Numbered from the stretch's first letter, positions 17,302 to 26,771 are shown. The stretch is DNA of 64,000 bases from Sporomusaceae bacterium FL31 (GCA_003990955.1 BIFV01000006.1:84036-148035), one strand, 5' to 3'. Program-made: numbers and translations. Notes: a model not told the origin generated them from the sequence alone.

Positions 17302-18588
17302 TTAGGCTGGTAAATTTACAATAAATGAGCTTCCTTGCCCAGGCATACTGACCACTTTTATTGTGCCGCCATGAGCATCGACGATCCATTTTGCTATCGA
17401 CAAGCCAATCCCAGAACCGCCTTCCTCGCGTGATCTCACTTTATCAATCCGGTAAAACCGGTCAAAGATGAGCTTTTTGTGTTCATCAGGAATACCGACT
17501 CCTGTATCTTGCACCGTAATGCTTACAGTAGGTTTCGATCCCGTAACCGTTCGAAGATCAACCTTCACCCGCCCTCCAGCTGGCGTATATTTCATGGCAT
17601 TATCAATCAGTATCAAGAGCAACTGACTCATTCTTTCCTTGTCAGCAAACACTGTGATCGGAGTTTGGTGATCTAGTTCAAGAGCTACCCCTTTGTCATC
17701 CGCCACAAGCTGAAATGAGCGAATAATTTGTTCACTCACAAGAACCAAGTCAAACTTCTCTTTAATAATATTGCTTACTCCTGCATCAGCCCGTGCTAAC
17801 GTTAAAAGGTCACCCACCATTTTGGTCATCCTTCGCACTTCGCTTTTCATATCATCCAATACCTGAACAGAAAAGGCCGAAAGCTGATTTCCATCATCAG
17901 TCTGAACAACATCGACCGAAGTCAAAAGAATACTAAGCGGCGTCCGAAGCTCATGAGATGCATCAGCAACAAACTCACGCTGCCGTGCAAAGGATTGCCG
18001 AATTGGAACGATTGCCCGTCCTGCTAACAAATGCCCAACAAAAGCCGCTGCAACAATAAATAAAATAGCAACTACAACCAATACAATGAGCAAACTCTTA
18101 AGCAACTGATAATAGGAAGTAATATCTTCGCCAACAAAGACTCGTCCAAGCACTTCTTGTCCATCATAGATTGTCGTACTACACATAATCACGATCGCCC
18201 GTTCATTGTTGTCAATATAAAATTTTTGAATCTTGCCTTCGCCATCAGGCATTTGCCAATTATGAATGATCGCCTCAACCTTTGAACGCATTTTCTCCTC
18301 AGGCTCCTCGCGATCAACTAACTGTCCGTCCTTATCAAACACATAAAAGAAAATTTTTTCACCGTCATTGTCAGCGTTACTTTGCGGTACAAAAGCAGAA
18401 TCCTTGCGCTTGAGGAGCATGACATGCTCTCTGGCCTCCTCATCGGCAATCGCGCGGATATCCTGCTGTTCTTCGCGGTGCAGCACCCAAAGGATTCCTG
18501 TGTAACTTACGACAATAAAGGCCACTAAAAAAACCGCCATAACAGCAACATATAGCTGCGTTAAACGGTTACGAATTTCAGAAAACAT
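17302..18588 (-). CDS. Sensor histidine kinase (two-component)
   Basis: About 428-residue membrane histidine kinase. TM1 (YVAVMAVFLVAFIVVSYTGI) and TM2 (SLLIVLVVVAILFIVAAAFV) flank an extracytoplasmic sensor of about 130 residues. HisKA has FVADASHELRTPLSILL with the phospho-His. The catalytic domain shows the N-box LILIDNAMKYTP, G1 QDTGVGIP and G2 GGSGIGLSIAK. ATG 18588 is selected because GGAGG lies 6 nt upstream; this start overlaps the response regulator by 11 bp, indicating translational coupling. Context suggests it senses an envelope signal that controls the preceding lipid A-modification-like genes (PmrB-like role by inference). Sequence alone does not reveal the stimulus. Confidence 0.9.
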   Translation of the reverse strand: MFSEIRNRLTQLYVAVMAVFLVAFIVVSYTGILWVLHREEQQDIRAIADEEAREHVMLLKRKDSAFVPQSNADNDGEKIFFYVFDKDGQLVDREEPEEKMRSKVEAIIHNWQMPDGEGKIQKFYIDNNERAIVIMCSTTIYDGQEVLGRVFVGEDITSYYQLLKSLLIVLVVVAILFIVAAAFVGHLLAGRAIVPIRQSFARQREFVADASHELRTPLSILLTSVDVVQTDDGNQLSAFSVQVLDDMKSEVRRMTKMVGDLLTLARADAGVSNIIKEKFDLVLVSEQIIRSFQLVADDKGVALELDHQTPITVFADKERMSQLLLILIDNAMKYTPAGGRVKVDLRTVTGSKPTVSITVQDTGVGIPDEHKKLIFDRFYRIDKVRSREEGGSGIGLSIAKWIVDAHGGTIKVVSMPGQGSSFIVNLPA

Positions 18589-19261
18589 TATGAGCCTCCA
18601 ATTTGTAACCAATCCCCCTGATATTTTGGATTTCAACATCGTCATCAGCAAGGCTGATCTTTTTTCGCAAAAGACGGATATAGGCATCAAGATTATTGGA
18701 TGAAATGCTTGCATCCAAACCCCAAATTCTATCTAAGATTAAATCCCTGGGCACAACATGTCCACTATTTTGCATGAGTAAATCCAGCAATTGATACTCC
18801 CTGGCAGTAAGCTGTATATCGCTGTCGCCTCGTCGTACAATACGAGTGGTACGGTTTAAAATAAGGCTCCCCACCTGTAAGACTTCCTCTTTAATTTTCA
18901 CAGTACTACGCCGAGACAGTGCACGGACTCTCGCTAGAAGTTCTGCAAACTCAAAAGGTTTGACAAGATAATCATCGGCGCCGGTATCCAAGCCTAACAC
19001 CCGGTCATTCACATCATCTTTAGCTGTAAGCATCAGGATAGCGCCCTGATAACTTTGTTTGCGCAGAGAATCACAAACTGCAATCCCTGTTTTGCCAGGC
19101 ATCATCCAGTCTAAAATAATGACATCGTAGGGAGAATGAACAGCATAATCAATGGCTGTATCCCCTCGTACAACCCAGTCCACCTGTACCGCTGCTTTTT
19201 CCAGCATATGCTTAATCAATCTCCCTAGCTTAACGTCATCTTCAGCAAGTAATACCCGCAT
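18578..19261 (-). CDS. OmpR-family response regulator
   Basis: 227 residues. The receiver domain has the acidic pair in LLAEDD, the phospho-acceptor Asp in VIILDWMMP near residue 51, a Thr in LMLTAKDD and a Lys in YLVKPFEF. The C-terminal winged-helix domain of OmpR type has TAREYQLLDLLMQNSGHVVPR and IRGIGYKLE. It partners with the kinase gene that overlaps its 3' end. It is the sixth gene of a co-directional series from 25396 to 17302, with a 29-bp gap after the ArnT-like gene, so it probably regulates its own operon. Confidence 0.92.
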   Translation of the reverse strand: MRVLLAEDDVKLGRLIKHMLEKAAVQVDWVVRGDTAIDYAVHSPYDVIILDWMMPGKTGIAVCDSLRKQSYQGAILMLTAKDDVNDRVLGLDTGADDYLVKPFEFAELLARVRALSRRSTVKIKEEVLQVGSLILNRTTRIVRRGDSDIQLTAREYQLLDLLMQNSGHVVPRDLILDRIWGLDASISSNNLDAYIRLLRKKISLADDDVEIQNIRGIGYKLEAHNVF

Positions 19262-19290
19262 AAAAAATCTCCTTTGGTTATTGCAATATA

Positions 19291-20943
19291 TTAATTCAAA
19301 TTGTAATAATTCAGGCCGTCACTGCTTTGCTGTAATCTTGGGTTTAAGGCCTGATATTCCGCTAAAAATTGCGCCTTAACTTTATCTGGTACTACAACCA
19401 ATGTGTTCTTTTCCTGTGACTGTGCCATGAACTCTGCTAAGGTTTGGGTTGGCATGGTGTATTTACTGGACCAGTCCAACGTTTCCGACTGATTCGCCGC
19501 CATTGCAGTTGAAGGCAAAAGTTTCACTGCAATATGACCACTATAGTAGACTGATGAAGCACTATAGAACTGGTACATCCCCACCCGGTAATCCTGATTT
19601 TCAGCAATGAACTCTGCAATGTCCCTCCCTGAGCGGCTTTCAGCCAATTCAGGAAATACAACTGCAGACAATAAAATACAGGCCGTGATCTGACCAAGAC
19701 AAATCATTTCGAAAAGCCATTTTGCCTGCCTGCCTTTGGCCTGACACCAAGTAAAAAACAAAATGGCCAGCAAGCCAATGACCGTAACGACAAGACTGAT
19801 ATCTGCCAAAAACAGAAACGCCAATAAGATATACGCCAGCATTAAGCAGCTAAATGGAATCCCCACCCAGTAAATAATGACCTTTGCTTGATTTTGTACA
19901 AACAGCTGATTTAGGTAAATTGCCATAATAATAGAAATTGGAAACAAAATAGGAAACGTATAGGTGACATATTTTGTGGCTATCAGCGAATAAAAGCCAA
20001 AGTACCCCAAAACCCAGATCAAAGCGAATGTCATCAATGGAGAATAATTCTGTCTCTGTTCCTGAACTCCTCTTACTAAGGCTTTTAATGCCAGAAAAGA
20101 CCAAGGAAGCATACTAAGTAAATAGACAGCAAGATAATAATAGCTCACATTGTCTTTAGGATGTTCAGAAACTGTAGCCCGAAGATAGTTATGAACTCCC
20201 AGAAAAGTATTGATAAACTCAGAACCATACAGGCCATACATGGCGATATACCAGGGCAGTGTAATCAGTGCAAAAAGAATACTGCCACTCAATAATGACA
20301 TTTCTCTAAGGACGGCCCAATTACGCTGCATTGTGATGAAAACGGCGATAATCAAGCCAGGTAATAGCAGCCCAATTGGGCCTTTTGTTAACACAGCCAG
20401 TGCCATACTGGCATACATGCTGAGATACCATTTTTTACTTTCGTTGCTCTTAATATATCCCAGATAGAAGCAGACTAATGCAGTGCTATTGAAGAAAAAA
20501 AACACCATATCGGTAATGACCAGCTTAGCCAGTACGACATATTCAAGCGATGTCCCCAGGATAATCATAGCTAGAAAAGCTATTCTCGGGCTAGTGACTT
20601 TGCTCATAAACCAATAAACAAGCACAAGACCAAAGGCAGCGAAGATGGCCGGAGTCAGGCGTGCTGCTAAATCAGAAAATCCAAGCAGTTTAAAGGATGC
20701 AGCTGTAAGCCAATAGAAAAAAACCGGCTTATCAAACCATACATTACCATATATTTTAGGTGACAACCAGTCAGATGTCAGTACCATTTCCTTGGCTGTA
20801 AGCGCATAATTGGATTCCACCGGATCAGTAATCGGTAACAGATGACCGAAAAGCAAATAAAATAGTACCGCAGTGAGAAATATTGTAAAACAGCTAGCTG
20901 CAGAAGATAGTGACGTACTGATTGAAACTGCTTTAGTATTCAC
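19291..20943 (-). CDS. ArnT/PMT-like membrane glycosyltransferase, paralogue 2 (altered acidic motif)
   Basis: 550-residue polytopic transferase of the GT-C (ArnT, PMT_2) superfamily, with about 11-12 hydrophobic segments and a C-terminal soluble part. It aligns with the upstream gene (IYGNVWFDKPVFFYWLTAASFK versus IYGDFWYDKPPMYYWLVAGAFK, broken here for comparison), so the two are diverged tandem duplicates. The first extracytoplasmic loop reads DPVESNYALTAKEM, where the paralogue has DPDEPVYAETALEM. The acidic DE pair used by the family for catalysis is therefore VE here. The expected reaction is transfer of a sugar from undecaprenyl phosphate to an envelope lipid; activity of this copy is uncertain. 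It lies 23 bp from the upstream paralogue and 29 bp from the response regulator. Confidence 0.82.
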   Translation of the reverse strand: MNTKAVSISTSLSSAASCFTIFLTAVLFYLLFGHLLPITDPVESNYALTAKEMVLTSDWLSPKIYGNVWFDKPVFFYWLTAASFKLLGFSDLAARLTPAIFAAFGLVLVYWFMSKVTSPRIAFLAMIILGTSLEYVVLAKLVITDMVFFFFNSTALVCFYLGYIKSNESKKWYLSMYASMALAVLTKGPIGLLLPGLIIAVFITMQRNWAVLREMSLLSGSILFALITLPWYIAMYGLYGSEFINTFLGVHNYLRATVSEHPKDNVSYYYLAVYLLSMLPWSFLALKALVRGVQEQRQNYSPLMTFALIWVLGYFGFYSLIATKYVTYTFPILFPISIIMAIYLNQLFVQNQAKVIIYWVGIPFSCLMLAYILLAFLFLADISLVVTVIGLLAILFFTWCQAKGRQAKWLFEMICLGQITACILLSAVVFPELAESRSGRDIAEFIAENQDYRVGMYQFYSASSVYYSGHIAVKLLPSTAMAANQSETLDWSSKYTMPTQTLAEFMAQSQEKNTLVVVPDKVKAQFLAEYQALNPRLQQSSDGLNYYNLN

Positions 20944-20966
20944 AACAATCCGCTCCCTGTATCATA

Positions 20967-22514
20967 TCAATGCACCTCACGGACAAAAATAATTTTATCT
21001 TCAATCGTTGTTAATACATGAACTTTTGCTTGCAATGCTTCCGGCAGCTTGTCATAATATTTTTTTTGGATAAAGAAATACGCTTTACCGTCCTCCGTGA
21101 CAGCCTTCTCAAGAGTTTGTTGATTAAATTCGATGCCAGGTATTCCGCTGTAAAACGCAAAGCCAGGCCGATAAAATTTTGCAACATACACTGGAGCCTG
21201 TCCGTCATAATATTGCTTAAATTCACGAACTGTTTCCTTGCTTGAAAATGCTGGTGCCATAACAGGCAGCAGATGCCCCATAAGAAAGGTAGTAAACAGA
21301 ATCATCCCAGCTACATGGACTGCCAATACACCAGCAAAACTCTTTCGATAACTCTGCCAAACAACTAAAACAGCTAGCAGTAATAAAATCGCTGCCATTA
21401 CAGCTAAAAGTACGGGTTGCGCAGCTAATTCGTTCCTGGCGAAATATAACCCAACTTCCAGAACAAGTACTACAATAGCAAAAATAGCGGCCGACCACTT
21501 CAGAACGCTGCTTCGTTTTTCCGTCCAGGCTTTATCAAAATACCAGCCGACCAACAAGGCTAATGGGGGATACATCGGCAGAATATAAGAAACCAGCTTA
21601 GTTTGTGACATGGTAAAAAATAAAAATACAACGGACGCCCAAAGGCCCAGGAATAATAGCTGGTTCCGCTCATTCCCCACAGCCTGCCTTCCAATCCAAA
21701 ATGCCTGCAGCATAAAAGTCGTCCATGGAAAAAAGCCGATTACCAATACCGGAATGTAGAAATACCAAAGCGTCCCCTCCGGGTGTTCAGGCTGAAGAAA
21801 CCTGGTCACATTGTGAAATCCCAAAAATGTATTAATAAAATCCATGCCGTGAGCGTGATACATCATCAGATACCAAGGTGCAGCAAGAGCAGTAAATAAA
21901 AGACCGCCGCTAAACAACTTCAACTGTCTTAACTGCCCTAAGCTGCGTGTCAGCAATAAATAAAGGCCTACAATCGCTCCACAAAAAAACACGCCAATTG
22001 GCCCTTTGGTAACAACGGCTAGAGCAGCACAACTATAGAAAAGGTAATTTTTCTTGTGAAGGAAAGCAAGCAGTGCCCCTGTAAGGAAAAAAGTTAAGGT
22101 CATGTCAGTAACAGCGGCTTTACTTAAATAGAAGTACTCCAGGCTGCTTGCCAATATCAAGGCGGCAATCAAGCCTGCACATTCATTGAACAGTTTGCGG
22201 CCTGATAAATACATCAAAATAGATCCTGCAGCTGCCAGCACAGCGGAAGGAACTCTGGCAGCAAATTCTCCGGCCCCAAATATTTTAAACGCACCTGCTA
22301 CCAGCCAGTAATACATGGGCGGTTTATCATACCAAAAGTCGCCGTAGATACGCGGTGAAATAAAATCCTGATTGTGCAGCATTTCTAGCGCTGTTTCGGC
22401 ATAAACCGGTTCATCAGGATCAAGCAAAGGCAAATGTCCTAAATAGGTGAAGGTCATCAAATAAGAAACCAAAAGAATAATTAAAATATTGAGCCAAAAC
22501 TTTCGATCCATCAT
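20967..22514 (-). CDS. ArnT/FlmK-like undecaprenyl-phosphate-sugar:lipid glycosyltransferase
   Basis: About 515-residue GT-C membrane transferase of the ArnT (GT83)/PMT_2 group. TM1 (ILIILLVSYLMTFTYLG) is followed by the loop LPLLDPDEPVYAETALEML with the family acidic pair. The conserved ISPRIYGDFWYDKPPMYYW and many hydrophobic helices follow. Established relatives move aminoarabinose (ArnT) or galactosamine (Francisella FlmK) from undecaprenyl phosphate to lipid A phosphate on the periplasmic face. ATG 22514 (second ATG 22511) is preferred over the in-frame TTG at 22550, because AAAGGA lies in between. It is an operon member between the epimerase and its own paralogue. The acceptor lipid is inferred from family and context. 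Confidence 0.85.
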   Translation of the reverse strand: MMDRKFWLNILIILLVSYLMTFTYLGHLPLLDPDEPVYAETALEMLHNQDFISPRIYGDFWYDKPPMYYWLVAGAFKIFGAGEFAARVPSAVLAAAGSILMYLSGRKLFNECAGLIAALILASSLEYFYLSKAAVTDMTLTFFLTGALLAFLHKKNYLFYSCAALAVVTKGPIGVFFCGAIVGLYLLLTRSLGQLRQLKLFSGGLLFTALAAPWYLMMYHAHGMDFINTFLGFHNVTRFLQPEHPEGTLWYFYIPVLVIGFFPWTTFMLQAFWIGRQAVGNERNQLLFLGLWASVVFLFFTMSQTKLVSYILPMYPPLALLVGWYFDKAWTEKRSSVLKWSAAIFAIVVLVLEVGLYFARNELAAQPVLLAVMAAILLLLAVLVVWQSYRKSFAGVLAVHVAGMILFTTFLMGHLLPVMAPAFSSKETVREFKQYYDGQAPVYVAKFYRPGFAFYSGIPGIEFNQQTLEKAVTEDGKAYFFIQKKYYDKLPEALQAKVHVLTTIEDKIIFVREVH

Positions 22515-22561
22515 GGTCGTTACTGTCCTTTCTAGATTAACGCAGTACAAGAATTTCTAAC

Positions 22562-23488
22562 TTATGCGGATATTCTATTATGAAGTTCATGCAGCAACCG
22601 ATATAGGCCCATTTTTAGTTCATACGCAGGCTGCCATTGCAGATGAATTTTTGCCTGATGATGACTGAGTACCGAGCGTTGGATATCGCTATGACGCTTC
22701 GGTGCATATTCAACATCTAAATTTTCTTCATTGATTTGAGCAAAGAGTTCAATAAGATCACGAATACTGGTTTCTGTCACTGTACTGATATTAAAACTGC
22801 GATTGGCGGCTCGGGAGAATAAAGCCTGATAATTGGCAGCAGCAACATCTCTAACATAAACAAAATCACGAGTTTGGCTGCCATCACCAAATACAGTGAG
22901 TGGCTTCCCAAACAGTACATGCTTTGCAAATATGCTGATAACACCGCCTTCACCCTGATCGCCTTGACGTTCCCCGTAAACATTCGCATAACGCAGCGCG
23001 ACATATTCCAACCCAAAATTTTTATAATACATTTCCAAATAGTGTTCACCAGTCAGTTTGCTAAGACCATAAAAAGAATTAGGATTTGTTTCGCAGCTTT
23101 CATCAATTGGCAGCAAATCGGTATCGCCATAAATGGCTGCACTTGAGGCAAAAACAACTCGCTTGACACCTGACAGCCGACTGGCTTCCAAGAGATTGAC
23201 TAAACCAAGGACATTGACATCACAATCATAAATCGGATTGTCTGAAGAATTTGAAACCGTGGTTTGTGCTGCCTGATGCACGACATAATCAAAACGTTCT
23301 TCGGCAAAAATTCCCCTAAGATCAGTATCGCGAATATCTTTTTTCAGGAATGTTGCCTTATCATTGATGTTCTTTGCAGATCCTGTACATAAATTATCTA
23401 AGACACATACCTGATGCTTGGCCTGAATCAAAGTATCCACAATGTGTGAACCGATAAAGCCAGCACCTCCTGTGACAAGTACTTTCAT
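22562..23488 (-). CDS. NAD-dependent UDP-sugar 4-epimerase-like (GalE family)
   Basis: 308-residue extended SDR. The Rossmann motif is GGAGFIGSHIVD near residue 7, followed by LDNLCTGS, the catalytic Ser in FASSAAIYGD and the Y-x3-K in SFYGLSKLTGEHYLE. The substrate loop GVISIFAKHV and the FGDGSQTRDFVYVRD motif are typical of UDP-glucose/UDP-GlcNAc 4-epimerases. In this operon the likely reaction is UDP-GlcNAc to UDP-GalNAc, supplying the FlmF2-like transferase; UDP-glucose epimerisation is the alternative. The gaps are 47 bp to the next gene and 52 bp from the preceding one. Confidence 0.85.
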   Translation of the reverse strand: MKVLVTGGAGFIGSHIVDTLIQAKHQVCVLDNLCTGSAKNINDKATFLKKDIRDTDLRGIFAEERFDYVVHQAAQTTVSNSSDNPIYDCDVNVLGLVNLLEASRLSGVKRVVFASSAAIYGDTDLLPIDESCETNPNSFYGLSKLTGEHYLEMYYKNFGLEYVALRYANVYGERQGDQGEGGVISIFAKHVLFGKPLTVFGDGSQTRDFVYVRDVAAANYQALFSRAANRSFNISTVTETSIRDLIELFAQINEENLDVEYAPKRHSDIQRSVLSHHQAKIHLQWQPAYELKMGLYRLLHELHNRISA

Positions 23489-23540
23489 AACACACTCTCC
23501 TTCATAGACTGAGGCTCCGTGGTTCTACCATTTTCTCTTC

Positions 23541-24515
23541 TTAACTCACCGCATGAACCTGCTGCTCCCGCTTAGGGAATACCTGTTCACTTTTTTTTAA
23601 TTCACCACGAACCCAATAAAGCGGCCGCTGTTTAACCTCTTCAAAAATACGGCCAACATATTCACCGATAATCCCCATAACGACAAGCTGAAGTCCGCCC
23701 AATAACAAAACACTGGCGGCTATTGTCGCCCAGCCTGGTACTGCTTCGGTAGTGAATAGTTTGATATAGACGACATCCAACGTCAGCCCAAAACTAAGCA
23801 AACCAAAAAGTAACCCCAGATAAAAGGCAAAGCGTAAAGGCAGCTTTGAATATGCGGTAATACCATTCAGGGCAAAATCGATCATTTTTTTCAGTGAGAA
23901 CTTTGATTGGCCGGCAAAACGTTCTGGCGCTACAAATTCAACTTGTGCTTGTCGATAGCCCATATCGCCGATAATTCCGCGAATAAAGCGTGCTTTTTCT
24001 TTAAAACGCTGAAATGTCTGGACAACTTTTTTATCCAGCAGTCGAAAATCTGAGCCGCCTTCGACAATCTGAATATCGGACATGGCATTGATCAAACGAT
24101 AGAATAAGCTTGATGAGCGTTCTTTAAACCTGGATACTCCCTCAGTAGCAATCCGGACGGTCTGAACAACCTCGCACCCTTCCTCCCATTTACGAATCAA
24201 AAGGGGCAGCAATTCAGGAGGATGCTGCATGTCACCATCCATTGTAATAACAGCCTCTCCGACAGCATGATCAAGTCCGCAGGTCAGTGCCACTTGGTGT
24301 CCAAAGTTGCGTGCAAGTAAAATTGCCTTTACTCTTGGATCTTGCTGGGTTAAGCGATCAAGGATCAGTACCGTTCTGTCAGTAGACCCATCGTCAACAA
24401 AAATCAATTCAAATGGATAGTCAAGCGCTTCCATAGTTTTACTTACTTCCTGATAAAAAACCTGAATATTTTCTTGTTCATTAAATACTGGTACAACAAT
24501 TGAAATCAGCTTCAT
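23541..24515 (-). CDS. Polyprenyl-phosphate glycosyltransferase (GT2, ArnC/FlmF2-like)
   Basis: 324 residues. An N-terminal GT-A domain has VVPVFNEQENI, FVDDGSTDRT and the DxD-like ITMDGDMQHPPELLP. Next come GQSKFSLKKMIDFAL and two C-terminal membrane helices (FAFYLGLLFGLLSFGLTL and TIAASVLLLGGLQLVVMGIIG). This is the architecture of ArnC, FlmF2, GtrB and YfdH, which load a sugar onto undecaprenyl phosphate at the inner face of the membrane. It overlaps the upstream deacetylase gene by 4 bp (ATGA), indicating coupled translation. Context suggests that it makes undecaprenyl-phosphate-GalNAc or -GlcNAc, which the YdjC-type enzyme then deacetylates. Confidence 0.88.
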   Translation of the reverse strand: MKLISIVVPVFNEQENIQVFYQEVSKTMEALDYPFELIFVDDGSTDRTVLILDRLTQQDPRVKAILLARNFGHQVALTCGLDHAVGEAVITMDGDMQHPPELLPLLIRKWEEGCEVVQTVRIATEGVSRFKERSSSLFYRLINAMSDIQIVEGGSDFRLLDKKVVQTFQRFKEKARFIRGIIGDMGYRQAQVEFVAPERFAGQSKFSLKKMIDFALNGITAYSKLPLRFAFYLGLLFGLLSFGLTLDVVYIKLFTTEAVPGWATIAASVLLLGGLQLVVMGIIGEYVGRIFEEVKQRPLYWVRGELKKSEQVFPKREQQVHAVS

Positions 24516-25396
24516 AGTTTGCTTACCTCCGCTTCTAACGCTGATTGCATTCTTCCTAGTTGTTGATAACTAATCAGCTCAATACCGCTTTCCTTGATTT
24601 CCTGTAAAACGCTTTGACTTTGCAATGCTTCCAGCTCATCCTGCCACCGATAGCCCCAGGTAAATCGCTGAGATAAAGCTGTCCTGTCGCTGCCGGGATG
24701 CACCATAATTTCAGTAACCCCTTCGGGCAATGTTTTTATAATATGTTGCAGAACCTTCTGCGACATAGCTCCTCCAGATAACATGCCATAAAAATGCTCA
24801 GGAGCACTTAAGCCAATTTTTTTATAATAATGCTGAGCAATCGTCGAACAGGCAGTAAGAACTGTCCGTGCGGCAATTCGGCTAAAACTGTTTTTGGAAG
24901 GACCGAAAAAGAATACCGACTCCGAAGGTATTCTAATTTTTTCAATATGAAATTCGGCCGCAAGACTGCCAATGATTTCTGCCATTCCCGGCAGCACATG
25001 AAGATGCTGATGACTATCAAGATGAGTAATGGGAATACCACTTCCAATGACCTTCTGCATTTGGCACCAGAGCTCGTGACGAATATGTTCTTTGGCTATT
25101 TTTCCTTGAATATACTGACATGCAAATTCTTTGTACGAAGGAAAAAACAGCCCGTCCCGGGTCACTAAAGTACTAATATCCGCTCGTGCAGCCGGACTGG
25201 CTCCAACCAGCGTGAGATGCACTCCCACACCAAGTTTTGGGTATTGCTTAGCTAAAGCAACAGCATGCTCAAAAGCCGGCCCTCCTGCCATGAGTGTTGT
25301 ACTGGTCAGGCAGCCATTGATATGACTTTCGATAATTCCTTCATTAATTAATTCATGCAATCCAAAATCGTCTCCATTAATGATGAGCTGACGCAT
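24512..25396 (-). CDS. YdjC/ChbG-family carbohydrate deacetylase (NaxD/HpnK-like)
   Basis: 294-residue metal-dependent deacetylase of the YdjC family. Metal and active-site motifs are INGDDFGLH at residues 6-14, GVGVHLTLVG near 57-66, HLDSHQHLHVLPGM near 125, and the late EIMVHPGSD. Named relatives are ChbG (chitooligosaccharides), HpnK (hopanoid loci) and Francisella NaxD, which removes the acetyl from undecaprenyl-phosphate-GalNAc. The overlap with an FlmF2-like transferase and the downstream ArnT-like genes favour the NaxD role here. It is the first gene of the seven-gene unit; GGGTGG precedes its ATG, and a TATACT (minus strand, about 80 nt upstream) may be the -10 element. Confidence 0.85.
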   Translation of the reverse strand: MRQLIINGDDFGLHELINEGIIESHINGCLTSTTLMAGGPAFEHAVALAKQYPKLGVGVHLTLVGASPAARADISTLVTRDGLFFPSYKEFACQYIQGKIAKEHIRHELWCQMQKVIGSGIPITHLDSHQHLHVLPGMAEIIGSLAAEFHIEKIRIPSESVFFFGPSKNSFSRIAARTVLTACSTIAQHYYKKIGLSAPEHFYGMLSGGAMSQKVLQHIIKTLPEGVTEIMVHPGSDRTALSQRFTWGYRWQDELEALQSQSVLQEIKESGIELISYQQLGRMQSALEAEVSKL

Positions 25397-25550
25397 AAAA
25401 CCACCCTAACTTCACACTTTATAATCACAAAGCTTCTACCCTTGCTTTGTACCTAAGTATAGAGAGTGATTCTGAAAATAACATGAAAGGTTATGTAATT
25501 TGGGGTCTGTTGCAAATAAATATTTAGCATTCGCACCGCTAAATCAATAA

Positions 25551-25585
25551 AACAGCCCTTTGCTGAATACCAGCAAAGGGCTGTT
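25551..25585 (-). terminator. Terminator after HD-GYP gene
   Basis: Perfect 15-bp stem AACAGCCCTTTGCTG/CAGCAAAGGGCTGTT with loop AATAC, then TTTTATT on the minus strand. Confidence 0.88.
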
Positions 25586-25679
25586 GATTAAAAAACTTCT
25601 TCAATTAAAGCCTATTAAAACGACTTGATGATTCAGCATGGTTCTTGCTTTTGGTAAATTCTAAGTCACGTACCAAGCC

Positions 25680-26771
25680 TTATCCTCCGCTTCCATCTCT
25701 AGAAGCCTTGTGATCGGGAATAATAAACGCCCGAACGTTACTAATTTGATTGATGTTGCACAATTTGATCAGTTCGCCATTATTGCATCTTATAATTGGA
25801 GAAAGATTGAGGAAGTTCCCAAGATGAATAATTTCTCCGCTTTGTCCGGTTGTGAGTTCGACAAGATTACCTAGCATAAAGCATTCGAATTGCTCAAGAA
25901 ATGTGGTACAAATGGCGGCGTCCAGCTTCGAAAACATGTTATTGGCAAGCACTTCTGCAGCTACAAAAGGCGTGGCTTTATTACTATAAGACCGGTCAGC
26001 CGTAATCGCGTCATAGACATCAGCCACAGCGATAATCCGCGCGTGAAGATGTATTTTAGACTGCTGAAAATGACCAGGATAGCCACTGCCGTCAAGGCGT
26101 TCATGATGCTGAAGAACACCAATCATCACATCAAACGGCAAATTTTCGGTTTGACTCAGCAGCTTATAGCTATGAGCCGAATGCAACTGCATCATTTGCA
26201 TTTCCCGTTCCGTCAATTTCCCGGCCTTATTTAAAATCTCATCAGGCACCTGCGTTTTGCCAATGTCATGAAGCAGCCCCGCTAAAGTCAGGTTAGCAAT
26301 TTCACTTTTTCCGCACCCCAGCCATTTGCCAATAACGCCGCTCAGTAAGGCGACATTAACACAATGATGGAAGATATATTCTTCGCGTGGTCGGTCAATA
26401 TTAAGATAATTAATGGCAGCGCAAGATTCCACGATTGGCAGGATACGCGTTTCTACAACCTGCTTAAATTGCTTAACTGGAATTTTTTTAACGTGTCGAA
26501 TCACCTTAATCAAATTTCTGACTTCGGCAACGGCTCCTAAATAATTAAAGACGCCTGGATCCTCTAATAGAATTCTATCATTTTGATAAAAGAGCTCTTC
26601 GCGAATAGCTACCATTGTGATATATTGCTCCAGCATTCGGTTGATCAGGGTTTGATTCAGCTCAATACCTTCAGCTAATAAGATCCTGCCATACCGATTG
26701 AGTACAGGCTTTCCTAAAACCATACCTGGTTTAACTTTTGCAATCTCATAATGGTTTATTGTGTATGCCAC
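25680..26771 (-). CDS. HD-GYP domain cyclic-di-GMP phosphodiesterase
   Basis: 363-residue soluble protein. The N-terminal ~110 residues (VKPGMVLGKPVLNRYGRILL) are the extension common to HD-GYP proteins. The HD-GYP domain runs about 125-300, with the HHCVNVALLS helix, the metal motif LLHDIGKTQVP, the HHERLDGSGYP signature and VADVYDAITADRSY. These residues predict hydrolysis of c-di-GMP to pGpG/GMP. No receiver or membrane domain is fused, so the input is unknown. The GTG start lies about 12 nt after GGGAGGAG, slightly long. It is a single-gene unit with its own terminator. Confidence 0.9.
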   Translation of the reverse strand: MAYTINHYEIAKVKPGMVLGKPVLNRYGRILLAEGIELNQTLINRMLEQYITMVAIREELFYQNDRILLEDPGVFNYLGAVAEVRNLIKVIRHVKKIPVKQFKQVVETRILPIVESCAAINYLNIDRPREEYIFHHCVNVALLSGVIGKWLGCGKSEIANLTLAGLLHDIGKTQVPDEILNKAGKLTEREMQMMQLHSAHSYKLLSQTENLPFDVMIGVLQHHERLDGSGYPGHFQQSKIHLHARIIAVADVYDAITADRSYSNKATPFVAAEVLANNMFSKLDAAICTTFLEQFECFMLGNLVELTTGQSGEIIHLGNFLNLSPIIRCNNGELIKLCNINQISNVRAFIIPDHKASRDGSGG

